From contig NC_052138.2 in NCBI RefSeq assembly GCF_016086655.4, positions 34,669,403 to 34,733,402 of the forward strand: DNA of 64,000 nt, written 5' to 3'. Made by a program: the position numbers and the translations under genes. The DNA comes from Lepeophtheirus salmonis. Lineage: Eukaryota > Arthropoda > Copepoda > Siphonostomatoida > Caligidae. Below the pieces are notes generated by a model. It did not search any database. It saw only the letters and a program-made list of their open reading frames with translations, and was not told the origin of the DNA. Positions 12,126 through 23,224 of this stretch are shown here, one piece after another; the first letter of the stretch is position 1, and each line of letters starts with the position of its first letter.

Positions 12126-12874
12126 AAAGAACATGGAGTAAATATATAATTTTCAGATTGTGTAATTTATAATACAGTGGTTTTATTAATAACTACCGCC
12201 ATCTCTTAGTCGAGAGGAGTACTTCTGAGACCGCCTTTGTTAGCTCATAAGTACGTGCTAGACTCTTGAACTCTAAGATACTCTCTGTAAACAATAAAAA
12301 TAATACAAAATTATCAAGAATTGTCTAAGTGGGCTCTGTTCATCTGTTAACTTGCATCATTGTTAAGGATGGGGTTTTTGTAGAGAAACATAATAACTTT
12401 ATTTTTCTTACGCTCTACAAAAGTCTTAGCCCTAGTCATTTTGTGATCGAAGGTATGTGAAGGAGTGAACATAATTTAGATAAAGGTTATTTTTTTTTAT
12501 TGTTATTATTTCAATTCACTTTTCTCCTCTTTTTTTAGTGCTTCTTCAGTCTGGGTTAGATTGACTAAAGTGTGTGTTTCCATTATATATTAACATTGAT
12601 ATTATTTATTCATAAAAATATTATCTAACGTGACTCATACCAACGGGTTGACCTAAAAAACTCTGACACCAAAATTAAAAGACAATTTTGTAACTTCTAG
12701 AAAAAGATTAGCGTCCTTAAAACTTTTCTTCAGATAAAAATGGAAGATTCAATTGAACCTAAGAGAGTTGTAGACTGAATTATTATGTATAGAAATAGAT
12801 CCTCTTAAGGGCTGCAATAATAAAATATGCCTGTCATTTCACTATAATAAACCTATAATATAGAACATAAAAAT
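12126..12874. other. AT-rich stretch upstream/downstream of the tRNA, nothing recognised
   Basis: At 12195-12290 the composition is more balanced and contains AGACTCTTGAACTCTAAGAT, but no gene or known repeat was recognised. Confidence 0.45.
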
Positions 12875-12881
12875 AAAAAAA
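12875..12881 (-). terminator. RNA polymerase III terminator of tRNA-Cys
   Basis: A run of seven T residues on the minus strand begins four bases after the tRNA 3' end. Pol III stops at runs of four or more T, so this is an adequate terminator. Confidence 0.8.
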
Positions 12882-12884
12882 TTT

Positions 12885-12956
12885 AGGGGGCACACGGATT
12901 TGAACCATGGACCTATCGATCTGCAGTCGATTGCTCTACCACTGAGCTATACCCCC
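12885..12956 (-). tRNA. tRNA-Cys (anticodon GCA)
   Basis: A complete 72-nt cloverleaf on the minus strand. The acceptor stem is GGGGGTA/TGCCCCC with one G-T pair, and the discriminator is T. The D arm contains the A-box TAGCTCAGTGG (12939-12949). The anticodon stem ATCGA/TCGAT closes the loop CTGCAGA, so the anticodon is GCA (genomic 12922-12924), reading UGC and UGU cysteine codons. The T arm contains a perfect B-box GGTTCAAATCC (12896-12906) closed by CATGG/CCGTG with one G-T pair. There is no intron and no encoded CCA, as expected for a nuclear eukaryotic gene. A T7 terminator follows. It appears intact and is the only clearly functional gene in the window. Bacterial or organellar origin is unlikely given the lack of CCA and the Pol III terminator. 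Confidence 0.95.
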
Positions 12957-13609
12957 ACTTGATATAACATGAAAATATTGTTCAATAAATTCCGCGTTTT
13001 GATACAAAAGTAAAAATAAAAAGCGTACACATGGACGTACATATGTACACGGGATGTACGCATGGTGTACATACACACATATATATATATTCACGGTAAA
13101 ATTCACTATGTATACACGTTTCATTCTATTTAGAAATCATCAAATAACATATGTTTCCTCACTAATAAAAACATAGCAGCGTTTATATATAATTCAAATT
13201 TTAATATATACACACATGATTTATGAATATATACAAACTTAAAGAGCTCAATAACAAAAACAAATAGAAACAGAGTGCTCTTGTTATACGCACACACTAC
13301 AATATTTCATTAATATGATAACAATGCCATTTCTTAGATCAAAATATATATATAATATACATTATTGAGCACTATATTCAGAGCACCCTGTATATATGTT
13401 CCATTCTATGTTCACGCTCCTGCAATGTCCACTCATTTTCCCAAATCCATACATTCATTCAGATAAACTTTGTTTTAATAATTTATATAATAACTTGCAT
13501 ATTAAATGTTTGTATACATAAGAAAACTGTATTTTGTGGGTATAAATTACTCAAATACAACTTCCCATTGTAAAGAAGATATAATAAATGTTTATGGGCT
13601 ATATATTTT
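12957..13609. other. AT-rich stretch with TA/CA microsatellite and a solo transposon end
   Basis: 13060-13095 is a simple CA/TA tract (ACACACATATATATATAT). At 13378-13396 GAGCACCCTGTATATATG resembles the right terminal repeat of mariner family B (compare 61600-61614). No partner end is seen. The minus-strand open frame 12936-13124 overlaps the tRNA and is not a gene. Confidence 0.4.
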
Positions 13610-13885
13610 GGGTTAAATATTGTTTGTATCTTTTACTTGTGTACTTTTGAGTATAGTTTAAAATCTTTATTTGATTTAAGCAACTGATATTGACTTTGAT
13701 ATGGCCCCTTTCAAATTAACCTTGTCAATTTCTTATTTTTTCAATGTGAGGATCAATTTTTGGTATTTAAAGTGGAATTTGCAGCTCCTTTAAAGGCTTT
13801 ACAAAATTACTTGATGATATACTTAAATTAACGAAAGTTTGTCTTAGAATACATATGTAATCCATACTTAATTTGGAGAACAATG
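13610..13885 (+). repeat. Interspersed repeat family I, copy 1
   Basis: Non-coding repeat with landmarks TTTATTTGATTTAAG, GATATGGCCCCTTTCAA, TTTGCAGCTCCTTTAAA and ATGTAATCCATACTTAATTT in that order. They recur in the same order at 18385-18775, 37545-37875 and 56475-56775. No reading frame or inverted ends seen, class unknown. Confidence 0.55.
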
Positions 13886-14889
13886 GTTCTAGCTTCTTTC
13901 TTTAAAAAAAAAAAAGATGTAATCATTTTTAATAATTATTCCATAACACTAGAATTAATAACTTTTCAATTTACTAAATACATAGTTGGAGTAATTACAT
14001 TATAAAAATATAAATAAACATTTTGGTTTAAAATAAGATCTTCTTACTATGCTGCAATTTTAGAAAATTCTAATATTGTATGAAGAAAGGAAAATTCTTG
14101 CATTTGAGTTGATGGACTGCATATATATATATATGCAAACTGATTATTCAAGATGATTTTATGTCATGTTAATGATTCTAGAGTATCTCTTTTTATTGTC
14201 CCAAAAACCCATATTTTGGGATTGGTCCAAGAAATGTCCGTGAACATGTAATGATACTCTAAACCATTGTAACAAAATGTCTGCACCTAGTACACTCTAA
14301 AACAGGTACCCTGTCAGTCTCTGGGATTTTTATTTTGGGAGGCAGGGGCGGGGGAATCAATTAGATGATGCTTTTAAAAAACTAATTTTACTTATAGAAA
14401 CAACAACAACCGCTTTTGCATAAAATATTACAAATTTTGCATTCATTAGGTACATCAAATTTCGCAACTAACATTGATGTGACCGTCCACCCTCCCACTC
14501 CTCCGCGACAATGGCCCTGATACTGCAAGTAATTACTTGTCGGAGAGGGGAATTTTAATGTATTCAGTTATTTACTTATTGGTGGGTATCAATTTAAACC
14601 CGGGTATTTTTAATTTATCCATCGCTATTGACGGGTAATTTCGAGGATCCTGAAAGTTCATCAAAAAAGTCTTTCACTTACGTTAAAAATGAATAAAAAT
14701 GGTTTGCTTCCCGCGGTCTCACTCATCACAAGGAGTACCATGACCAATGAGACATAGAACATGTTTCACCCTTATGTTAAAATAAAAGGAACCTATTGCA
14801 TATTCTATTTCAATTTAAAATGATACCACGATATATATTTAAAGTTTTTTTGTAAATTAGTAAAGCCTAGAGATTAAAAAGAATTAATA
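13886..14889. other. AT-rich stretch, nothing recognised
   Basis: 14114-14137 holds a self-complementary TA run (GCATATATATATATATGC-like). A less AT-biased patch at 14280-14560 contains poly-purine and poly-pyrimidine pieces (GGGAGGCAGGGGCGGGGG at 14337-14354). No gene or known repeat was recognised. Confidence 0.45.
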
Positions 14890-15545
14890 ATAATTTTATC
14901 CGCGTTATTTTTATTAACGAGGTTTCATTACGCTATCAAACAACAGCTGACACAAAAATAAGCATGGTTTGTTGTTATCCCATGTTTCAAAGAGTAAAAA
15001 TGTCGGAGAATCAAAAAAAAGGCAACACGTGCGTTATCTCTTCTACGCCGATGTAAATGCTGATAAGGCTACAAAGAATGTTGGCCTCTCTATGCAGACT
15101 ACCTAAAGTATCAAGAATTCCATTACAGCCCCATACAACCAACTCGAAACAAAAATCCTGATGCAACCACACGGCTGACTTCTGGCCTGCCTTTATGTGG
15201 CCCTGACCTCAACCCTCTTCACGTTGCAGTTTGGAACATCTTCAATCAAAAACTCTGCTGCACTTCTAAATCAATTTGGAGTCGCTCTGGGCTGCCATCA
15301 TGGAAAGCGTGGTAGGACATGGATACAGCCCTCATCATCAAGAGCTGCCAATCTGTTCGTCGGCGTGTCGAGACTTGTATTACTTGTCAACAACAGCATA
15401 TTGAATAAAAAATATAGCTCATTATAGTATTTAAGCATAACCCAAATTAGATGTCAGTTGTTTTTTCTTGACTGCATAAAAACCCCATTTTTCATTACCT
15501 ATTCAGTCATGTTACTACAAGTTTTGGGTCACTTCTCTGTATATT
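14890..15545 (+). mobile_element. Tc1/mariner family A, copy A3, internally deleted
   Basis: The start codon context is preserved (ATGTCGGAGAATCAAAAAAA at about 15000; peptide MSENQKK). The frame breaks within about 20 codons. The shared deletion junction lies near 15115-15185. The third-motif and C-terminal segments follow to about 15395 (GTGGCCCTGACCTCAACCC, then GCATGGTAGGACATGGATAC). The plus-strand frame at 15197-15427 runs in the wrong phase over the C-terminal part. The right-end tail TTTTGGGTCACTTCTCTGTA is at 15522-15541. No central catalytic region remains. The upstream segment 14890-14990 aligns with 3540-3620 of A1, which shows that the element extends that far left. Confidence 0.75.
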
Positions 15546-15967
15546 TCATTGGTCTCCCACTTTTTTATACTCAGTGAGTGCAATAGTTAAATAATAAAAA
15601 TGTTAAGTTGTATGACTATGACGTCACCATTACATAATTTATCCCCTCCAACTGGATCCTGATCAAAATTACAGGTCATTATGTATAGTCTATGGAGTAA
15701 TATGAAAATGAAAAATGATAATCCTTGGCAACAAACTTCATTTTTCCTCCCACCTATCTAAAAAGTTAATTAAATAGCAATAGAATTCAATCTACATGAC
15801 ACTGTGTTGTGTTTATATAATGATCATTTATGAATATCATTAATAAAAAGATATTATTCTGCAAAAGAATATTCATTAACGTACGTCATATATGATATAT
15901 GAACAATATTTTTTCATCATATTATTATTTTAAACTTAATTTAAATATGCCATCACATCTATCAATA
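15546..15967. other. AT-rich stretch, nothing recognised
   Basis: No coding, RNA or repeat signature was found. Confidence 0.5.
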
Positions 15968-16330
15968 CTTTTTTTTCTCGACCGGCGGTGATAGTTAAAG
16001 CCAATTATGGTCGAATTTTTTAAATATTATTGCCAATAAAAGTTCGGAATATTAAAACATTTTATAACGAACGTAAAAATTTAATAAACCTTTTTTAAAA
16101 TGTAAATAAATTATATATGGATAAATATGTCAAATAAAAAAATAATTAAGTGGAAATCGTTTGAGGTCAGCCTCACTTCACTATCGAAAACATAAAAGTA
16201 TGGTGCTCTTTATTACAAAATATACTTAAAAATGGCTTTAGTTGGCTTTGGAAGATAGATGGTTTTGTGATAAGAGAGTCTCACTTCGAGGAAGGAAGAA
16301 GTATCCTTTGTTAAGTCTCCAAGGTGTGGA
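15968..16330 (+). repeat. Interspersed repeat family F, copy 1
   Basis: Shares ordered landmarks with 23243-23590: TCGACCGGCGGTGATAGTTA, then ATTATATATGG, then GAAATCGTTTGAGGTCAGCC. The pentamers TGAGG and CCTCA flank a 4-base loop (TCAG here, TTAG in copy 2), forming a short conserved hairpin. No reading frame is visible. Class unknown. Confidence 0.55.
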
Positions 16331-16754
16331 AATAGGTTAATCTTTATGTTATAAATTCTAGGGAGTGTAAAAACATCCTTAATTGCATGTCAATGAAGAA
16401 AAAATATACACAAACTTTTTCCAGGTACTTAATAAAATACTTAAGTTACATTAAGTTTAGGAAAACATTAATTTTGTAATATTTAAATTATAATATAAAT
16501 ATTTTTCCGGCTTAATGTCTCAAATAGTCATTTTTGTATTAGCAAATCGAGTCATATCTTTATTGGATTTTTTTAAATGAGTAGACCTTCTAATAACAGT
16601 TTCAATACAAATATAATACTAGACAGAACTTGACGGTGATAATAATAAAATAATCAAACTTCTGAAATGTTTAGACACAGTTTTAGCAAAAGAAAAAAAA
16701 AATTGAATAAACATTCTGAGGAAAACCACAGAGGAACATTTAATTTTTGATTTA
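16331..16754. other. AT-rich stretch, nothing firmly recognised
   Basis: At 16412-16432 TTTTTCCAGGTACTTA weakly resembles the right end of mariner family C (10870-10880). It may be chance. Otherwise nothing was recognised. Confidence 0.35.
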
Positions 16755-16960
16755 AAAATCGATTAGGGATTAAGGGATTATTCCCAACTATGGACTTATT
16801 CAATAATTGTTGTGAATTGTTCAGAGCATCTTAACAAGAGCTAATTTAAATCCTACCAATCCACGTTCAGAACATCGATAAAGGGAATGAAGCCGCAAAA
16901 TCAACAGCTGACAATAAAATACATTGTTATGTTAATGAGGTAACGCCGTGATTTATAAAC
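16755..16960. repeat. Repeat family J, copy 2
   Basis: Core CAACTATGGACTTATTCAAT...AACAAGAGCTAATTT matches copy 1 (11910-11990). The terminus GGTAACGCCGTGATTTAT at 16940-16957 is the inverse of the left terminus of copy 1. No coding content. Confidence 0.45.
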
Positions 16961-17379
16961 AAATATGAAAGAACTATTTATTTTTCAAATATTATGTAAA
17001 TGAATTTGTACAAAAATAACAATCATATTTTTTTTTTCATTTCTACGTTTGTTATCAGATTTTGTAAACCTTCTATAGATTTTGGGAATTTTTTCGCTAA
17101 ATAAATCTTCATTTATTTAAAAATGGACATGAAAACATCTGGCAAAAAAGAAAAGAATCTAGTCCTGAAGGTACAAAAGGAGGAACTCATTTTCAAATTT
17201 CACTCATGAGAAAAATAGATAATACTTATATTTTTCTACAGTAATTACATGTTTCATGGACAAAATATCTAACTAAATACCCAATATAATCAATATTTGT
17301 GCAGCGTCAACATGAAGATAATCTTGAACTAAAAAAAAGAGATCCTCCAAATTAATATTTTTAATTTACTTATTAGTTC
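16961..17379. other. AT-rich stretch, nothing recognised
   Basis: No coding, RNA or repeat signature was found. Confidence 0.5.
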
Positions 17380-18239
17380 TACCGGGTGGTCCATTGAAAT
17401 AAGAAAAGTTACTAATTCAATAACTAATTTAGGTTGATTGATGAAGTTAATTCATATTTTGATATATTAAAGCATACGCAATTAGTTACAAATCAAAACA
17501 AACCTGAGCTCTTTAGATTAGGTACAAGTTAAGAAAATTACTATTGAACGTGATCGACAGTTTATATTAGCACAATTATTGACGCTGGGAGTCTCCAAAC
17601 AACCGTCTACGCCGTTAGCAAGTCTAAAACGTTAGAAAGATAAATGGGCTCCTTCAGAAAGGACAAACTCGACCCAGAGGAGGTTAAAGAAAACAGCCCA
17701 GGCTAATCACTTTAAGTCCATGAGATGCCATGCAAGAGATCTTGGGGTTTCACACCCAACTGTGCAGAAGGCTATCAAAAAAAGTGATGGGAAAGAACCT
17801 TGTTATGGTGGGAAGGCCACTTTTGTCACCATCAATCAAATAACCCTATTTTCTCCGTTGCAAGACTCTTTTGAATGAGTCGCTTGAGTTCTATTAAACT
17901 CTTTGTTGTCACTTTTAGCCCTCCTACAGCCCTGATGCCGACCACTTCGACCACACATTTTGGGTACATTTTAAGGGGAAAGCCTGTATCCAAATAACCA
18001 GGCCCTCAAAGCCACTGCCAACCAACGCCATGACAGAGAACTACATCCGTAGAAGGTGCCAGGTCACGCCTGGAAGCCATAATTGTCACTAAAGCCAGTT
18101 ACATTAGTGATAAGGAGAGCTCAGACACATTTATAGATGTATTGTTTTAATTTTTTGGAAATTCTATTCTTAATTAATATATTATACCATGTAGAAGTTT
18201 AAAATTAAAAGTGTTCAAATTTCAATGGGCCACTCGGTA
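17380..18239 (+). mobile_element. Tc1/mariner family B, copy B1, internally deleted, both ends present
   Basis: Left end TACCGGGTGGTCCATTGAAA and reverse-complemented right end TACCGAGTGGCCCATTGAAA match at 18 of 20 positions, with TA at each edge. The broken plus-strand transposase retains the N-terminal DNA-binding part: LTLGVS.TTVYAV-like residues near 17580 and a KDKLDPEEVK stretch near 17670. The second DNA-binding half near 17720-17800 includes SMRCHARDLGVSHPTVQKA. It then jumps, after LLRCKTLLNE (about 17870), directly to the third catalytic motif (PYSPDADHFDHTF, about 17925) and the C-terminus. The first two catalytic acids are absent. Total length is 860 bp against roughly 1.3 kb for intact relatives. 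Same junction as B2 and B3. Confidence 0.85.
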
Positions 18240-18775
18240 GTATTTATAGTCCGATGTACTGACAGTCTTAAGGAAAGATCGTAATGACTTATAGGACGTG
18301 TCCTAAAAGAAGGACTGACCTAACACTAGACGTGTACACTCACGATAAATATGGTAACCCGCCTTGAATGTGGTCCCGATATGGTATCTTTAAATTAGAA
18401 TCTAACAATTTCTCATGGTTAGATAGATTGGATTAATTTTGAGTACTTCAAGTGCCATTTGTTTCGATTCCAAAAGGTAAATAACAATTCTTAAGAGTTT
18501 TATAGAAATTGACGATAATCCAACGTATTAGAATACAAATGTAACCTATACTCAATTTTGGATAAAACATTCAAGCTTACTTTTTTGTTGACGGACACAT
18601 ATTATCACGATCCATTTCGGCTACATTAAGTGCAGCTTCAAGCATACCCAAAAGTTGAATAAGAATAGTTTGTAGATAGAAATTGACAATAATTAACCCA
18701 ATAATGTAGATGTAATCCAGATTCAATTTTGAGAAAAATCATTTTAGTTTGTTTTTATGCTGAGGGCCTAACATT
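18240..18775 (+). repeat. Interspersed repeat family I, copy 2 (possibly doubled)
   Basis: From about 18385 the landmarks of family I appear: TATGGTATCTTTAAATTAGA, ACTTCAAGTGCCATTTG, and AATACAAATGTAACCTATAC at 18530-18560. A second round follows: CGGCTACATTAAGTGCAGCTTC near 18618-18640, then GTAGATGTAATCCAGATTCA. The two halves are offset by about 180 bp, suggesting an internal duplication. 18240-18385 itself shows nothing recognisable. Confidence 0.45.
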
Positions 18776-19589
18776 TATCAAATCTCTTTCAAAAGAAAAA
18801 TGATAGATTAATTATACTGTTTAAATACATACATTTACGAAAACATAGACATAGGTCCATATGTGTTTGTTTATTTATTTTGCAATGCTGCATAGCCTTT
18901 GCGGCTATTCAATTTTAAATTATAATTGTGCTTAAAACGAACGAAGGGGCAAACTATGAATGCACTAACTTCTTTCAACCATTAAATGTAGAATTATACC
19001 AAATTGTATATTTTAACGTTGTTGTTTTTTTTTTGAAATAATTAACTACTTTTTTTTTAAAATAACATGTAATTATGTTCAGTATATTTTGTGTAACGTA
19101 TTTATTAAGTATTTTTCCAATGATCATTGACCATTACAAAAACATTATATATGTAGGGAAGATCAAGTTGAAACGGTTGTTACATTTTTCTCAAATATTT
19201 AAAAGGCTATAGTCACAAAATTAACAATTTTTTTTTCCAAAAAATAATATTATTTGTCAAGTTTTGTTCGAAATATTGAATAATAACAGATTTTGATAAG
19301 GAGTTAAATAATATAATTTTATAAAGTACCAATATTTTTACATTAATGGGATTTGTATTTCATTGTTTTTGCTGTAGTTTGTATGATTTGTAATATTAAT
19401 TATTTTATTTTATTCTATCAAAATTCAAAACTCACTCAATACAGATAAATTTCAAATATTGTAACGTATTGTACAAAGGGCTCCGTTGTAGCAGGTGCTG
19501 CAATTTTCTTCATATTGTGTAAAACAATTGTGATGTCCAACCTTTTAATAAAATTTGCAACATCGCCACTTGAAATATTTTAATGGGCC
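18776..19589. other. AT-rich stretch, nothing recognised
   Basis: No coding, RNA or repeat signature was found. Confidence 0.5.
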
Positions 19590-19870
19590 ACACAACCTAT
19601 TAAATTAAATTTAATGAAAAATAAGTACATAAAACAAAACTGTTCACTACATATTTATATTAACATTGAAAATTTGGCAATCCTTAAAAAAGGCCTATCT
19701 CACAACCCTCTTAGAGTCTCAGAAAATACAATTTTTATAAAATATTTGATCGTTGCAGGGCATTATGCATCTTCTACGCCTGTTGATGATATTGTGATAA
19801 TTTTACTTTAAAAAAAACACTACTTGAAGTAAGAATGAGTAATTAGCCGCACCTACACCTAAACGGATTG
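19590..19870 (+). repeat. Repeat family K, copy 1
   Basis: AAATTTAATGAAAAATAAGTACATAAAACAAAACTG and the following 120 bp resemble 25170-25310. Shared points are CTACATATTTAT, CAATCCTTAAAAAAGG/CATTTTTTAAGGCC and the CTCACAACCCT/CTAACCCTGTTC stretch. A 65-codon open frame at 19614-19811 crosses it but does not persist in copy 2, so I treat it as incidental. Confidence 0.4.
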
Positions 19871-20439
19871 GACATCCTTGGCCACGACTTCTTTATTACT
19901 TGATATATTTACATTTCGGATCAAGTATGTTTTACTTTTAGCCAGAGTAGATTTCGAAGGAGGGTGGTGTGAATGAACTTATCGGATCTATAATACTGAC
20001 ACTCTTTATGTTGATTTTTGGAGTCCTCACTTTTGTAAATTTATAATGAAACGTGGTACAGATTATTCAAAGAGCCGTTGTGCTAAATTGAAACTTTTTG
20101 AAGATATAAAGTCAGTACTCAGGCATTTTTTTTTTTTCTTTGTAAAAGTTATAAAAATCTTTCGAAAAATATTTGAAGTAGGAGATATCAGTAATTTAAT
20201 GTATTTATCCACTGATTGTGAAAAATAAAGATTCGGGCATTACTGCAGATTCTGCTAGGTCCTTGACACTTAATAACCAAATTACACTACACCATTTTCT
20301 GTAAGGGATAATTGGGAACAGCGCACATTTTTTCTCCAACTCCAAATTTGGACCATATAAAGGACTAACTAAAACGTTAAATAATTCAAAGATATATTTG
20401 TGAATGTATAAATAAATTTCTGTGAACGTCTACCAAGAA
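19871..20439. other. AT-rich stretch, nothing recognised
   Basis: Contains a short open frame (20046-20228, 60 codons) without recognisable features. No RNA or known repeat. Confidence 0.45.
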
Positions 20440-21260
20440 ATGGGTGATAATATGTTGGAGAAATGTAATTTTGTATATTTTTCTTTATTTCAATGCTTTA
20501 TAAGAAGTGTTACAATCATCCGAATGAAGCCAAGTATGCCCCGTTCTCTTAGATAACTTTTTGTCAAAGAGAATCCAACTTCATAATGCCTTTCCATAGA
20601 ATCTCTTGTCCTTATTGGCAAAAAACTCGCATGAACAATTTCCAGAGGCCTCTATTAAGACCAAATTTTTACCCATAAGCGCTATTACCATGGGCAAGAA
20701 CAGGTGGTAATCACTTGGTACCAGGTTCTGACTGTAGATTGGAGACATCCTATCTAAGCTCTCGGAGTTCTGGCTCGTCATCAAAGATGTGTGCGGCCAG
20801 AGTTTGTGTTGATGGAACACGAGTTCTCTGCTACATCTAATTTCTTTTTTTTATCCATTCTTCATAAAACGGTTCTAAACGGTTTTATAATCAATGTTCA
20901 TCTCCTGGGTGATGCTATAACTGCTAACATGACAGTGTATCTCGATATTTGCCATAATTTGATCGACATATTCGACAATAGACCAGCCAGTGCGGGGTGC
21001 ATCATTCGCCTCCCTTATAACAGAACGAAATCACTGTTTTACAACACGAAGCGAAAAAATATCGGTCCCGTATACATCACAAATTTTCTTGGTTGCTTTC
21101 TACGCATTTTTCCCTTACAGGTTGTAAAAATGTAAAATATGACGAATTTCTTCTTTTGAGACATCCATACTCGAGGCACGATAATTCACGACTGTACCGA
21201 CCACACCCAAGTGTGTTCAAAAGTGTTTGTTGTATACATTCACACCTATACAATTATTTA
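20440..21260 (-). mobile_element. Classic mariner transposase pseudogene, copy E1
   Basis: Reading the minus strand from about 21180 down, the N-terminal helix-turn-helix region is recognisable in broken frames: SSMDVSKEEIRHILHFY, then ICDVYGTDIFSLRVVKQ and MANIEIHCHVSSYS. After a gap the frame at 20820-20581 gives VFHQHKLWPHTSLMTSQN, the second catalytic region. Its HQDNARPH-type motif has the acid replaced: HQHKLWPH. The third motif follows (SQNLVPSDYHLFL, from YSPDLAPSDYHLF) and then the C-terminal FFANKDKRFY. This is the mauritiana/irritans-type mariner layout with SDYHLF. The two catalytic motifs are damaged and the central region is shortened, so it is dead. A 3' tail shared with E2 starts near 20465. 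Confidence 0.85.
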
Positions 21261-22374
21261 TCGTAAGATCCGATGTGACCAATAATAAACAATATCTGCT
21301 TAGTTTAAAAAATGGGCGGAAAATAAGCTATAACTTTATGCCCTAAACTATTTTATAAAAAAACTTACTAAAACTCTTGAAGTGGGAGCAAAGTTTATAG
21401 AGGCAAGGGAGGGAAATGCCTTTTATGCCAATATTATTAACCACATACAATTTAATCTGGGATTGTTCTATTTAAAATAATGCAGATATGAAAGGTAAAA
21501 TTTTGCTGGAGAATACGTTCGTATGTTCAAATAAGGGGGATTTTTTTAACCCTTTTTAATTACAGGAGCAATGGGAAGATTAATGATATTTTAGAAAAAC
21601 AAGTGTGTTTGATATACAATGAGAATACAATAAAAATTGACAGTAATAGAATAGAAAATATTGTTATATTTGAGTATTTAGCAATATTTTATTTTACATT
21701 ATTTTATGAACTATTTTTTTAACTAACTTTATTATGGTGTAACTTCGAGGCTTTTGTTTTGTTTTTTATATGGCGGTCTAACAATGTCATTTTTTAATCA
21801 GTGTTATGATGCATTATAATCATTAAATGAATCCCAAATATAAACGGCAAAAAAATAAATTCTGATATTCTTTATGATGACACAGATGATGTCATTTTTT
21901 GTCATTTTACCTTATTCTCTGTGTAACTTTTTCTTTCAATTGCAGAATTTAGCTTGGTCATTCACTTATAAGCGTGTACTTAATTAAATATAATTATTGA
22001 TTATTATATATTATTATTACTGCCAATTAGTTTTAAACCTTACTACCAACTACGTTAATCATACTAAAATATCAAAAGTTATGAATTATTACGTGTTAGA
22101 GGGTTGGGCAATTAGTCAATGATGGATCAAACCTTTAATACTCATGATTGATGTTTGAAACATGGGGTCTGTGTACAACATATTCTATTTGCTACAAAAT
22201 ACAAACAGATATTATTTGTATCTATTTATTTTTTCATTATTTGTTCTAAATAATGCATTTAAACATTTTGTAATTGAATACTTAAAATCTTATTATTATT
22301 ATAAATCCACCTATTCAAGACCACACCCAGTGTAGAATCATTATGTAAAATATATCTAATGGTATTTAAAGTTG
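21261..22374. other. AT-rich stretch, nothing recognised
   Basis: No coding, RNA or repeat signature was found. 22010-22320 is especially rich in TTATTATTA-type simple sequence. Confidence 0.5.
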
Positions 22375-22620
22375 GCATACTTGTTGTGTTTTTAAAATAT
22401 TTTATTATATTTGAACACCTGATAAATGATTCAAGGATTTAATAAATGAAGATTATGACCTTTTTGAAAGATGTCAAATTAATTTTTGATTCTTATGTAT
22501 TTTCCAACAGTAAGTAAGAACATAATTAGGAATGTCAAAATACTTATGAGGGCTTATAATAGGTAGGGGAAAAAAATATTTCGTATTTTTGCAGCATTTT
22601 CAATATGTTATAATAATTTT
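22375..22620 (+). repeat. Local direct duplication, left copy
   Basis: From ATTTGAACACCTGATAAATG (about 22409) through TTAATTTTTGATTCTTA and ACATAATTAG to TATAATAGGTAGGGGAAAAA, this aligns with 23600-23810 at an offset of about 1.21 kb. It abuts the 3' end of mariner copy E2. Confidence 0.55.
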
Positions 22621-23105
22621 TACAATATTCATATTTAAGCCAAATATGCCCTGTTCTGTTTGATAACTTGTTGCCAACGAGAATCCAACTTCATAATGCC
22701 CTTATTGGAGAATCCTTTGTCCCTATTGGCAAAAAACTGGGACAACCCATTTTGAAAGGCATTGTCTTGATAAAACACGATGCATATCCTATTCACCAAT
22801 GATAGCCACTTCTGTTTTATTGCCAGTTTCAAATGGTGGAGTTGTTTACAATACAGCGTAGAATTATTGTAAAAATGTATATCAACAAAATGACGACTAC
22901 TTGTTGTGCAACATGAACCGAAAGAGTATCGGCCTCGTATACATAGCAAATTTTCTTGGTCACATTCAACGCGTTATTCCTTTTTAGATAGTAAAAATGT
23001 AATTTATGGCAAATTCCTTCCCTAAAGACCTCCATATTTGACGCACGATAATTCAGAAACGAAGAGGCAAAGCGTAATATGTGACTAATAATGTGCAAGA
23101 TATAC
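22540..23105 (-). mobile_element. Classic mariner transposase pseudogene, copy E2
   Basis: Minus strand. An N-terminal piece at about 23060-22930 (SNMEVFREGICHKLHFYYLK, then ICYVYEADTLSVHVAQQ) is the mariner helix-turn-helix region. After an internal loss the frame 22949-22635 continues with YCKQLHHLKLAIKQKWLSLV, IVFYQDNA (second catalytic motif, acid kept). It then continues directly with FQNGLSQFFANRDKGFSNKG and the family C-terminus SRWQQVIKQNRAYLA and a stop. The SDYHLF third motif is deleted. Two overlapping frames on this strand (22829-23098 and 22635-22949) are the two broken halves of one former gene. Confidence 0.85.
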
Positions 23106-23224
23106 TTAGTCTAAAAAAATGGTGAGAAATACGAAATTATTTTTTCCCCATTCTAATAATAAAAAAATATGTTGGTAACCTTGAGAAATGACATATCTGC
23201 TAAGAGATATTTTTTATAAAGACT

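Noticed and set aside
13078..13095. TATA-type promoter near the tRNA
   Set aside because: It is a simple TA microsatellite and tRNA genes use internal boxes.
12936..13124. Open frame on the minus strand upstream of and overlapping the tRNA
   Set aside because: It overlaps the tRNA 5' end and a CA/TA microsatellite, has no domain and is not conserved with anything here.
22949..23098. Overlapping minus-strand open frames as two small genes
   Set aside because: Both halves align with one mariner transposase (N-terminus and C-terminus), so they are pieces of a single pseudogene.
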